A DNA stretch of 6,602 nucleotides from Gemmatimonadota bacterium (GTDB taxonomy: Bacteria > Gemmatimonadota > Gemmatimonadetes > Gemmatimonadales > Gemmatimonadaceae). A model generated the notes under the pieces. That model worked only from the letters and a program-made list of their open reading frames with translations, did not search any database and was not told where the DNA came from. This document shows positions 1-5,231 of this stretch, one piece after another. Position 1 is the first letter of the stretch. Every line of letters starts with the position of its first letter. The DNA lies in NCBI GenBank assembly GCA_028287205.1, contig JAQBQC010000063.1, positions 1-6,602 on the forward strand, read 5' to 3'. A program made the translations under genes and the position numbers.

Positions 1-2
1 AT

Positions 3-476
3 AGCGCAACGCCGGCGGCCGCGGATAGCTGTGAGCGCGACAGCGTGAGTGCGCCGCTCGGCGCGCGGCTCGCGAGCGTGAAGGACTCGATGCTCACGCT
101 GCTGCAGAACGACACGGTGAAGATGGCACCGCGGCTGATGAAGTCGCTGCACGCGCAGAAGGCACAGGCGATCGGATGCTTCGGGAAGGGACGCGTGCTG
201 TTGTTCGTGGCGCAGTGGGCGGGCGACTACGAGTACTACCACCAGCTCGCGGCGCTGGTGGACTCGGCGGGGAAGCCGACGCCGATTCGCGTGAACGATC
301 TGCGATTCAAGGTGCACGAATCGTTGGGCGCGCTCGATGAGGATGGGGATGGGATCGATGACGTGGCGCTGAGGGGACGGGCGCCGCGAATTGGGGGGAC
401 GGTGATTCTGAAGCTCGATCCGGTGAAGAAGCGGCTGGACTACGTCACGGGGGGATTTGCGTGGGAGAGTTTCTGA
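3..476 (+). CDS. Unrecognised protein with a calcium-loop-like DxDGDG motif (5' end outside window)
   Basis: The frame is open from the left edge with no stop or start codon before GTG 45, so the gene probably begins outside the window. GTG 45 has no convincing Shine-Dalgarno sequence. About 157 residues are visible. I do not recognise the family. The middle holds an aromatic, acidic stretch (QWAGDYEYYHQL). At 336-362 it encodes DEDGDGIDD, followed by a short hydrophobic and basic segment. That acidic loop resembles the Ca2+ loops of EF-hand, dockerin or FG-GAP/VCBS-type repeats and suggests an extracytoplasmic protein. Two cysteines (one encoded at 30-32, one in AIGCF) could form a disulfide. 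The C-terminus ends in GFAWESF. The stop codon lies inside the next gene, a 16-base overlap that implies co-transcription. The coding call is solid; function is unknown. Confidence 0.75.
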   Translation, partial: SATPAAADSCERDSVSAPLGARLASVKDSMLTLLQNDTVKMAPRLMKSLHAQKAQAIGCFGKGRVLLFVAQWAGDYEYYHQLAALVDSAGKPTPIRVNDLRFKVHESLGALDEDGDGIDDVALRGRAPRIGGTVILKLDPVKKRLDYVTGGFAWESF

Positions 477-739
477 GGCGTGTAATGTGCGCGACGATGT
501 TGGTCGCAAGTGCGATATTTCTCGCGGCGTGTAACGACTCCAGTTCGTCATCCGACTGCAGCGCGGACATGAAGCAGGCGAGGGCAATGCACCCGGGTTC
601 GGTGACAGACTCCACTCTTGTGAGCCGAACCGACAAGCAGCTCGGCTGGTTTTACGACGATGGGAGCGGAACTCCTCTGGACCATCAGACGGATTTCAAT
701 TGGTCGAGCGGGGTGTGTGTGGTAACGGTACTTTCGTAG
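461..739 (+). CDS. Small putative lipoprotein, 92 aa
   Basis: The GTG start at 461 overlaps the preceding gene by 16 bases. It was chosen over ATG 485 because it supplies a charged n-region (two Arg at residues 6-7) before the hydrophobic stretch ATMLVASAIFL. A lipobox LAAC follows at residues 21-24, so Cys24 would be lipidated after cleavage by signal peptidase II. The mature part is about 69 residues. It begins with a Ser-rich tether (NDSSSSSD) and has two further cysteines, C33 and one near the C-terminus in GVCVVTVL, that could pair. The mature domain has no motif I recognise. Its base composition is less GC-rich than the neighbours. The overlap with the upstream gene and the terminator downstream suggest it is the last gene of a plus-strand operon. 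It is probably an envelope-anchored protein of unknown role. Confidence 0.65.
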   Translation: MGEFLRRVMCATMLVASAIFLAACNDSSSSSDCSADMKQARAMHPGSVTDSTLVSRTDKQLGWFYDDGSGTPLDHQTDFNWSSGVCVVTVLS

Positions 740-778
740 AAGGCTCGGCTGCGATAGTAGCTGCTTCGTGAGAGTATG

Positions 779-822
779 ATGAGCAGGCGCAGAGCAGTCC
801 TCTGCGCCTTCTCATTTTTTTT
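779..822 (+). terminator. Rho-independent terminator
   Basis: A perfect 10-bp stem (AGGCGCAGAG at 785-794 pairing with CTCTGCGCCT at 800-809) encloses a 5-base loop. Beyond one mismatch it extends by five more pairs (ATGAG at 779-783 with CTCAT at 811-815). A run of eight T follows at 815-822. The T-run is only on the plus-strand side, so it terminates the operon that ends at 739. It has no matching T-tract for transcripts from the minus-strand gene that ends at 910. Confidence 0.93.
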
Positions 823-909
823 GCCTTGATGTCCGTCGTTCGGGCGAGTGATTTTCATTGCCAGCATGGCCGAGTACATATCGACGCGCCGGCCGTGCGA
901 GCTTGCGAG

Positions 910-1095
910 CTACGCTGCGCTACAGCCGCAAGGCGCGCCGCGCACGCACGCGCAGTTTGGGCCGCAGGTGCACGCGTCGCCGCAGGCGCAGCTCGGCTGC
1001 GCGTCCACAGCTACCGCCTGACAACCACACGTGCAAGTCGCGCCTGCGCAGGATGCGCAGGTGCAGACGTTCGAGACCTTCGTTGCATTGGACAT
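910..1095 (-). CDS. Metallothionein-like cysteine-rich protein, 61 aa
   Basis: This small protein has 14 Cys in 61 residues, at positions 11, 13, 16, 21, 23, 25, 36, 38, 42, 44, 48, 50, 56 and 58. They form seven CxC pairs in two clusters of six and eight Cys, joined by a linker (QAVAVDAQPS). It has no His and no aromatic residue. That composition is the hallmark of metallothioneins, which bind Cu(I), Zn or Cd through thiolate clusters in the cytoplasm. It lacks the His residues and central fold sequence I associate with the cyanobacterial SmtA/BmtA family, so it may belong to a different bacterial type. The start ATG is supported by GAGGAG six bases upstream; a longer frame reaching 1194 is less likely. 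It lies 113 bases downstream of the AraC-family gene on the same strand. The metal it binds cannot be read from sequence. A Cys-rich protein of another kind is the main alternative. Confidence 0.82.
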   Translation of the reverse strand: MSNATKVSNVCTCASCAGATCTCGCQAVAVDAQPSCACGDACTCGPNCACVRGAPCGCSAA

Positions 1096-1101
1096 TGTAG
1101 A

Positions 1102-1107
1102 CTCCTC
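1102..1107 (-). promoter_or_regulatory. Ribosome binding site of the metallothionein-like gene
   Basis: The minus-strand sequence GAGGAG sits six bases before the ATG at 1095. It decides the start: the longer in-frame alternative would add 33 residues with no cysteine and a composition unlike the rest of the protein. Confidence 0.75.
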
Positions 1108-1165
1108 GCGAGTGATTGGACTGTTTCGGTGACGTGAGGAAGTCTGCATCAAAACGGCGAATTGC

Positions 1166-1191
1166 TCTTGAATGCCACGCGCATTCTTGAA
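1166..1191. promoter_or_regulatory. Inverted repeat with flanking direct repeats upstream of the metallothionein-like gene
   Basis: GAATGC at 1170-1175 and GCATTC at 1181-1186 form an inverted repeat with a 5-base centre. TCTTGAA occurs twice, at 1166-1172 and 1185-1191, 19 bases apart. The element lies 71-96 bases before the metallothionein-like start codon, in the 113-base gap after the AraC-family gene. It could be an operator for a metal or AraC-type regulator. No convincing -35/-10 pair was found beside it, so the role is a guess. Confidence 0.3.
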
Positions 1192-1208
1192 CAATCCGTC
1201 GCGAATCT

Positions 1209-2027
1209 TCAGCCGCGTCGCAGCGACCGGGCGTATTGGCCTGGCGTCTCTCCGAAGGCCTGACGAAAAACGCGTGTGAAGTGCGACTGATCCGCGAAGC
1301 CGGCATCCAGCGCGATCATCGAGAGCGGACGCTTCGATGTCGCGATCTCGGCCCGTGCGCGCTCCACTCGCTGGCGCCGTACGTAGGTCGCGACGGTGCA
1401 GCCGTGATAGTGCCGGAAGGTGCGAAGCAGATGTGACGCGTGCACTCCGGCGAGCGCGGCCAGCTCGTTCACGGTCGGCGGCTCGGCCACGGACGCCTCG
1501 ATCGCGTCCTCCACAGCCTTGAACCAGCGCGGACGGCGGCGCTCGCCGAGTACGGGAAGGCGGGAGAGGTCGGTGAGCAGGAGGAGCAGCGCGCCCTCGA
1601 TCGCAAACGTCGACACGGCGTCCGGCTCGCGAATCTCCGCGCCCAGTCGCGATGCCCAGTTCACCGTCGCCCCGCCGCGAACGAGCTGTGGCGCGCCCGG
1701 CAGGATTCCGGCTTCCGCACCGACGCGCGAGAACCAGCGTGCGGAGAACTGGATGTTGAGCCAGCGACCCGCGGTGAGGAAGCGATGGCCGTGCGTCTCG
1801 AACGAGGGCGTGTAGAGAAGGTTCTGCGTGCCGAGCTCGCGCGAGTGGCCCCCGATCTCCTCGGTGGCATGCCCCTGGAGCACGAGACTCAGGAGCGGAG
1901 CATCGTGCGCGTGCGCGGCAACGGACAACCCCGAGGCGTACGTATTCTCGGCGATCGAGACGCCGTCAATGGTGTGCGCGCGCACCGGGGCTCCGACGAA
2001 CTTCCCCATCTCGATCGGCGCTGCCAT
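1209..2027 (-). CDS. AraC-family transcriptional regulator, 272 aa
   Basis: The C-terminal hundred residues carry the two helix-turn-helix units of the AraC/XylS family. The first is around residues 185-204 (TVNELAALAGVHASHLLRTF). The second is around 235-265, with the family signature GFADQSHFTRVFRQAFGETP followed by GQY. The N-terminal half looks like a cupin sensor domain, with HAH at 39-41, a hydrophobic strand ending in LQG, and TPSFETHGHRF at 73-83. The length is normal for a stand-alone regulator. ATG 2027 has GGAG seven bases upstream and a likely -10 box 42 bases before it. A longer open frame continues upstream on the same strand but overlaps the next two genes and is not coding. 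It sits between the isonitrile hydratase/membrane-protein genes and the metallothionein-like gene and may control either. Its effector is unknown. Confidence 0.92.
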   Translation of the reverse strand: MAAPIEMGKFVGAPVRAHTIDGVSIAENTYASGLSVAAHAHDAPLLSLVLQGHATEEIGGHSRELGTQNLLYTPSFETHGHRFLTAGRWLNIQFSARWFSRVGAEAGILPGAPQLVRGGATVNWASRLGAEIREPDAVSTFAIEGALLLLLTDLSRLPVLGERRRPRWFKAVEDAIEASVAEPPTVNELAALAGVHASHLLRTFRHYHGCTVATYVRRQRVERARAEIATSKRPLSMIALDAGFADQSHFTRVFRQAFGETPGQYARSLRRG

Positions 2028-2069
2028 GTGCTCTCTCCGCGAAACGACTCGAGCAGGCTCTCTCGCGAT

Positions 2070-2075
2070 AGTATA
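2070..2075 (-). promoter_or_regulatory. Likely -10 box for the AraC-family gene
   Basis: The minus strand reads TATACT, a five-of-six match to the TATAAT consensus, 42 bases before the start codon at 2027 and within the 131-base gap after the membrane-protein gene. No good -35 box lies 16-18 bases upstream. It may need an activator, perhaps AraC autoregulation. Confidence 0.4.
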
Positions 2076-2158
2076 GCTCCCAACGCCTCGCCCGCGAGCA
2101 TTGGTGCGGCTGAATGCGCGTGCGGTCGTCGTTGGGGGCCCCGAGCGGCCACGCATCG

Positions 2159-2590
2159 TCATGGCGCGGTGGCGCCGCGCGGCTTCGTCAGCGCGGGAGA
2201 GCGAAGCAGCGTGAGCGCGAGGACGCCAGCGGCGGTGAAGTCGTACGTCGAACAGAAGGCGGGCCACCAGGCCGGCATCCCCAAGTTCGATACGACAGAG
2301 CCGTGAAACACATCGAAGATGGCATGCGCGACGAGACCCGCGACCACGAGCCACAAGTTGCGTCGGAAGCCGACCGATGCCGACACGAGGAAGATCGTCA
2401 TGATCGAGATCTCGACGAGGGTCGTGCGCGCGATGCCGCCCATCACGGAGAACAGCACGTAGTAGAACGCGATGACGATGAGCAGGGTCGGATAGAACGC
2501 GCGATCCCTGTCGAAGCCGATCCACCTCGCGTACGCGGAAACGGCGAGCGCCAGCGCGATCCCGATCAGGACTGGCATCAGCACGCTCAT
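2159..2590 (-). CDS. Small integral membrane protein of unknown function, 143 aa
   Basis: Most of the protein is hydrophobic. Likely membrane helices lie at about residues 3-21, 33-51, 55-72, 79-95 and 115-130. Short basic or acidic loops separate the first helices (ARWIGFDRDR, GFRRN). A distinctive stretch runs from HAIFDVFHG (residues 89-97) through MPAWWPAFCSTYD (105-117), with His, Asp, Trp and Cys residues that could face a ligand or metal. I have an impression of a similar W-W-P-x-F-C-x-x-Y-D motif in other uncharacterised bacterial membrane proteins, but I cannot name a family. The start ATG overlaps the stop of the preceding isonitrile hydratase-like gene by four bases (ATGA), which points to translational coupling and a shared job. 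Transport or membrane anchoring is possible, but neither is shown by the sequence. Confidence 0.85.
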   Translation of the reverse strand: MSVLMPVLIGIALALAVSAYARWIGFDRDRAFYPTLLIVIAFYYVLFSVMGGIARTTLVEISIMTIFLVSASVGFRRNLWLVVAGLVAHAIFDVFHGSVVSNLGMPAWWPAFCSTYDFTAAGVLALTLLRSPALTKPRGATAP

Positions 2591-3279
2591 GTCTGCCTCC
2601 GCACGATTCCATCGATGATGGCGCGCCGTTGTGCGAGCGACGAAGCACCCGCACGCGACACGGCCTCTCGAACGTTCTCGGGCGCAGTGCGAGGCGAGCC
2701 GCTGTCGAACGGTGGACTTGGCTCGTACTCGATCGCCAGCTGAATAGCCTGCGCCACCGGCACTCCAAACAACTCGGCCGCGAGAACGAGGCTGAAGTCG
2801 ATACCCGCGGTGACGCCGGCGCCCGTGATGCGATTCCTGTCGCGAACCACGCGCTCCGCAACTGGCGTGGCGCCGAAGAGCGTCAGCAGGTCGAGCGACA
2901 TCCAGTGCGTGGTCGCGCGATAGCCGCGCAGCAGGCCGGCGGCGCCGAGGACCAGCGCACCGCTGCAGACGGAGGTCACGTAGCGCGCGCCTTCGCCCTG
3001 CGCGCGCAAAAAGTCGAGGAGCCTTTCGTCAGTCAGAAGCGCATTCACTCCCCACCCGCCGGGCACGCAAAGCACATCGAGCTGCGGCGCCTCGCTCAGG
3101 GCGACGTCGGGCGTGATCGTCAAACCCCATTCGCTGCGAACAGGCTTCATGGTGGATGCGAGCAGCGATACGCGCGTGTTGGGCATTCGCGAGAGAACTT
3201 CGTACGGGCCGGTGAGATCCAGCTGCGTTGCGCCCTCGAACAGGAGCATGCCGACTGAAAGCGGCGAATCCATCGTCAT
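2587..3279 (-). CDS. inhA: DJ-1/PfpI-family protein, isonitrile hydratase-like, 230 aa
   Basis: The whole protein follows the pattern I remember for Pseudomonas putida isonitrile hydratase InhA, which hydrates isonitriles to N-substituted formamides. Matching blocks are QLDLTGPYEVL (residues 19-29), VPGGWGVNALL (72-82), the nucleophile-elbow segment ARYVTSVCSGALVLGAAGLL (98-117), RATTHW (121-126) and GVTAGIDFSL in the second half. Cys105 and Asp21 correspond, with a constant offset of four, to the catalytic Cys101 and Asp17 of InhA. ATG 3279 has GGAG about nine bases upstream. A second ATG two codons later is possible. The gene begins six bases after the di-heme cytochrome gene and overlaps the membrane-protein gene by four bases, so it sits inside an operon. 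Family membership is certain. Substrate is inferred, since many close relatives are untested, and a chaperone or deglycase-type activity remains possible. Confidence 0.9.
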   Translation of the reverse strand: MTMDSPLSVGMLLFEGATQLDLTGPYEVLSRMPNTRVSLLASTMKPVRSEWGLTITPDVALSEAPQLDVLCVPGGWGVNALLTDERLLDFLRAQGEGARYVTSVCSGALVLGAAGLLRGYRATTHWMSLDLLTLFGATPVAERVVRDRNRITGAGVTAGIDFSLVLAAELFGVPVAQAIQLAIEYEPSPPFDSGSPRTAPENVREAVSRAGASSLAQRRAIIDGIVRRQT

Positions 3280-3285
3280 GCGCGA

Positions 3286-4578
3286 TTACTCCACTGTGTG
3301 GTTTGCAGGAGCGGCGAGAAAGCCTGGCGGCGCCGTCAACGGCCCGGTCAAGGTGCCGAGAAAGGCGATGATCTGGCGGCGCTCGCTCCACGAAAGATGC
3401 AGCGGCTTCAACTCGCTGCGTCCCAATGGTGCGCGCGGCGCACTGCTGTAATGCTCGAGCACTCTGTCGAGCGTCGCGAGCTGACCTGCGTGCATGTACG
3501 GTGCGCGATCGACCACGTTGCGCAGCGACGGGGGCTTGTAGGCGCGCACGAGCTCCGGTCCTTCCGCGACGGCAAATCGAAGCTCGGCGCAATCCTGGGC
3601 CGTCGCATCGCTGTAGCGGCTCGTGCAACTGAATTCGCCGGCGAGAGCTTTCAATACACCCGAGGTTCGTCCGCTGTCGGGCAGCGCGGTCGCTCGTGAC
3701 TGCGCCACGCCCGTGTTGTGAAAGTGGCCGTCGCTGAACAAACCGCCGTTGTGACAGTTCACGCAGCTCGCCTTGCCGATGAACAGGCGGAGCCCTGCCT
3801 CCTCATCCGGCGTAAAAAGGGACGGCGACGAAAGCGTATCGCTTGCGAGCTCCGCCTCGACATATCGATCGAAGCGAGCCGGGGCGAAGTCGATGCGTCG
3901 CTCGTACGCGGCGATGGCTTTGCCAATGTTGGCATACACGCGAGAGATCTCATCACGGCGAGCGCCGGGAATGCGCGCCCATGCCGCGGCCCGAACGGTG
4001 TCGCCTACGGGACCCGCGCGGAATGGGAGAGTCCCGAGTGACGGCAGGCGACCGAAGATCGACTCATATCTGGTGCGATACTCCACAGCGATCAATCGCG
4101 CGTACTGCGTTCGATCGCCGCCATGCTCGACGGGGTTCTCGAGCGGTCCGAGCGCCTGTTCCCACTGGCTATCGGCCCGTCCATCCCAGAACAGCCATGG
4201 GCTGCGAGATGTGCCGGCGATCGGCATCGTACGCCGTGAGCCTTCGCCCACTCCACGACCGACCGGCCGGCCATCCTGGAAATTCTTCTCGGCCATGTGA
4301 CACGTTGCGCACGACACAGTGCCGGTGCTGCTCAGTCGCGCATCGAAAAACAACAGCTGTCCGAAGCTCGCAGCCGTGCTGTCATCTGCGACACGGTTGG
4401 ACGGATCGCGCGGGATGGCCCCGAGGCTCTTGAGCGTGAGCGAGCGGAGCAGCACGCGCTCCTTCGACGACCAGCGCGTGCGCTTGCGAGAGACGGCGTG
4501 CAGATTCGTCGTGAACATCAGAATCAGCGCGACGACAACTCCAAGCAACGCGGCGCGAGACCACGGCTTCAGGCGCAT
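3286..4578 (-). CDS. Di-heme c-type cytochrome, MauG/cytochrome c peroxidase family, 430 aa
   Basis: Two haem-attachment motifs are present, CATCH at residues 90-94 and CVNCH at 272-276. Around them are family blocks: FGQLLFFDARLSSTGTVSC (72-90), FWDGRADSQWEQALGPLENP (130-149) and SLRNVVDRAPYMHAG (351-365). The N-terminus (RLKPWSR, then a hydrophobic run ending near TTNLHA) is a signal peptide or membrane anchor, so the enzyme works outside the cytoplasmic membrane. Members reduce H2O2 or use it to oxidise a partner protein. In my reading, Tyr377 (LEHY) falls 14 residues after His363, the place where peroxidases carry the axial Met, so it is closer to MauG/MbnH. ATG 4578 was chosen for its clean n-region, though it lacks a Shine-Dalgarno. 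GTG 4596 with a weak AGG would add six residues. It follows the YtkA-like gene and precedes the isonitrile hydratase-like gene by six bases. Confidence 0.93.
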   Translation of the reverse strand: MRLKPWSRAALLGVVVALILMFTTNLHAVSRKRTRWSSKERVLLRSLTLKSLGAIPRDPSNRVADDSTAASFGQLLFFDARLSSTGTVSCATCHMAEKNFQDGRPVGRGVGEGSRRTMPIAGTSRSPWLFWDGRADSQWEQALGPLENPVEHGGDRTQYARLIAVEYRTRYESIFGRLPSLGTLPFRAGPVGDTVRAAAWARIPGARRDEISRVYANIGKAIAAYERRIDFAPARFDRYVEAELASDTLSSPSLFTPDEEAGLRLFIGKASCVNCHNGGLFSDGHFHNTGVAQSRATALPDSGRTSGVLKALAGEFSCTSRYSDATAQDCAELRFAVAEGPELVRAYKPPSLRNVVDRAPYMHAGQLATLDRVLEHYSSAPRAPLGRSELKPLHLSWSERRQIIAFLGTLTGPLTAPPGFLAAPANHTVE

Positions 4579-4604
4579 CAAGGCGAAGATGAACACGGCG
4601 GCGC

Positions 4605-5063
4605 CTACAGGCTGAGGTTGAAGACGAGAGAGTCGTTGCCCGCCGTCGAGTTCACGTGGAATTTCACCACCCACCATCCGCCCATGTTGAACTTCATTCC
4701 CTCGACGAGGTGATTGCCGTTGCCGAGCGCGAGTTTGACCTGCGGCTTCGTAGGAAGGCCGTGTCCATGCTGCGGCATGCCCCCGTCGACGCTCACGGTG
4801 GCGACATCGACCGGTGCACCGTCCGCAGTCTCGAGATGGAGCGTCCAGCTCTGCAGCCTGCCCGTGGGGATGGAGTCTCCGCTCACGATGATCGTGCCGC
4901 GGTAGATGCCGTGCTCGCTGGAGCGCGTGCGCGAGTAGTCGAGCTCTCCGGGCGACTGAGCCGCGGCGATGCAGCCGGCGAAGAGCGTGGCAACTGCGAG
5001 TGCGGCGACTATTTTGCTGGCGGCGATTCGTCGCGTCGCGGCCAAAAATGGGATTGCAGGCAT
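4605..5063 (-). CDS. YtkA-like exported protein, 152 aa
   Basis: Residues 17-36 form a hydrophobic export signal (SKIVAALAVATLFAGCIAAA). C31 in FAGC could be a lipobox cysteine, though Phe at -3 is unusual, so a signal-peptidase I protein is the alternative. The mature domain has the pattern I associate with YtkA-like/FixH-related beta-sandwich proteins: a strand with SWTLHLETADG (72-82), then VDGGMPQHGHGLPTKPQV (92-109), then HLVEGMKFNMGGWWVVKFHV (118-137). The MPxHGHG segment and nearby M123, M127 and H136 could bind copper, but this is inferred. Tryptophans 73, 130 and 131 are conspicuous because the next gene, 26 bases downstream, encodes a MauG-like enzyme of a type known to oxidise partner tryptophans. 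ATG 5063 has only a weak GAGA upstream. It is the first gene of the minus-strand cluster. Confidence 0.85.
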   Translation of the reverse strand: MPAIPFLAATRRIAASKIVAALAVATLFAGCIAAAQSPGELDYSRTRSSEHGIYRGTIIVSGDSIPTGRLQSWTLHLETADGAPVDVATVSVDGGMPQHGHGLPTKPQVKLALGNGNHLVEGMKFNMGGWWVVKFHVNSTAGNDSLVFNLSL

Positions 5064-5093
5064 TTGGCGTCTCGGAAGGAGATGAGAAAACGA

Positions 5094-5118
5094 AGGTCAC
5101 GTCGCGTGGACGTGACCT
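5094..5118. promoter_or_regulatory. Perfect 10-bp inverted repeat upstream of the YtkA/di-heme operon
   Basis: AGGTCACGTC at 5094-5103 and GACGTGACCT at 5109-5118 are exact inverted copies around a 5-base centre. The element starts 31 bases before the minus-strand start codon at 5063 and lies 114 bases before the divergent gene at 5232. A palindrome in a divergent spacer suggests an operator for a dimeric repressor. Read on the minus strand, the hairpin is followed by TTCGTTTTCTC, so it could also act as a leader terminator or attenuator. No regulator for it is encoded in the window other than the AraC-family protein. Confidence 0.6.
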
Positions 5119-5146
5119 CAGGGTACGCTTCGGAGAGCCGGCGATC

Positions 5147-5174
5147 TTGAACGCGGCCGCTGTTTTGGAAGAAT
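5147..5174 (+). promoter_or_regulatory. Possible promoter of the DHFR-fold/TPR operon
   Basis: TTGAAC at 5147-5152 and AAGAAT at 5169-5174 are separated by 16 bases. Each matches its consensus at four of six positions. It lies 58-85 bases before the TTG start at 5232. The match is weak and may be chance. Confidence 0.25.
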
Positions 5175-5220
5175 TTCAGCGCCGCGTTAGCACGCGACAG
5201 GCTACGAGAACTCGGAATCG

Positions 5221-5225
5221 GGAGG
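5221..5225 (+). promoter_or_regulatory. Ribosome binding site that fixes a TTG start
   Basis: GGAGG sits six bases before TTG 5232, optimal spacing for a strong Shine-Dalgarno. The residues that follow (AKLIYSAITSLDGYVA) are the normal beginning of this protein family, so the TTG start is well supported. Confidence 0.8.
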
Positions 5226-5231
5226 ACTTCG

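Noticed and set aside
823..909. A terminator for the minus-strand metallothionein-like gene
   Set aside because: No stem followed by a minus-strand T-run is visible. A tandem AGCTCGCA repeat just after the stop codon is too short to mean much.
1096..1194. Longer start for the metallothionein-like protein at ATG 1194
   Set aside because: The added 33 residues have no Cys and a different composition, while the internal ATG has an ideal ribosome binding site.
2132..2145. GGGGCCCC palindrome after the membrane-protein gene
   Set aside because: It is a short GC self-complement with no T-tract, expected by chance in DNA of this composition.
1440..2306. A 288-residue open frame on the plus strand opposite the AraC-family gene
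   Set aside because: It is a GC-driven antisense frame with Arg/Ala/Gly-rich composition and no recognisable motif, against a clear AraC signature on the other strand.
2028..2861. Long in-frame extension upstream of the AraC-family gene on the minus strand, giving a 550-residue frame
   Set aside because: It overlaps the membrane-protein and isonitrile hydratase-like genes in another frame, is Arg-rich in the way of a high-GC shadow frame, and the regulator has a good ATG with a Shine-Dalgarno at 2027.
4597..5100. In-frame extension upstream of the di-heme cytochrome gene
   Set aside because: It runs through the YtkA-like gene in a different frame, is Arg/His-rich without domain content, and would place the cytochrome's export signal in the middle of the protein.
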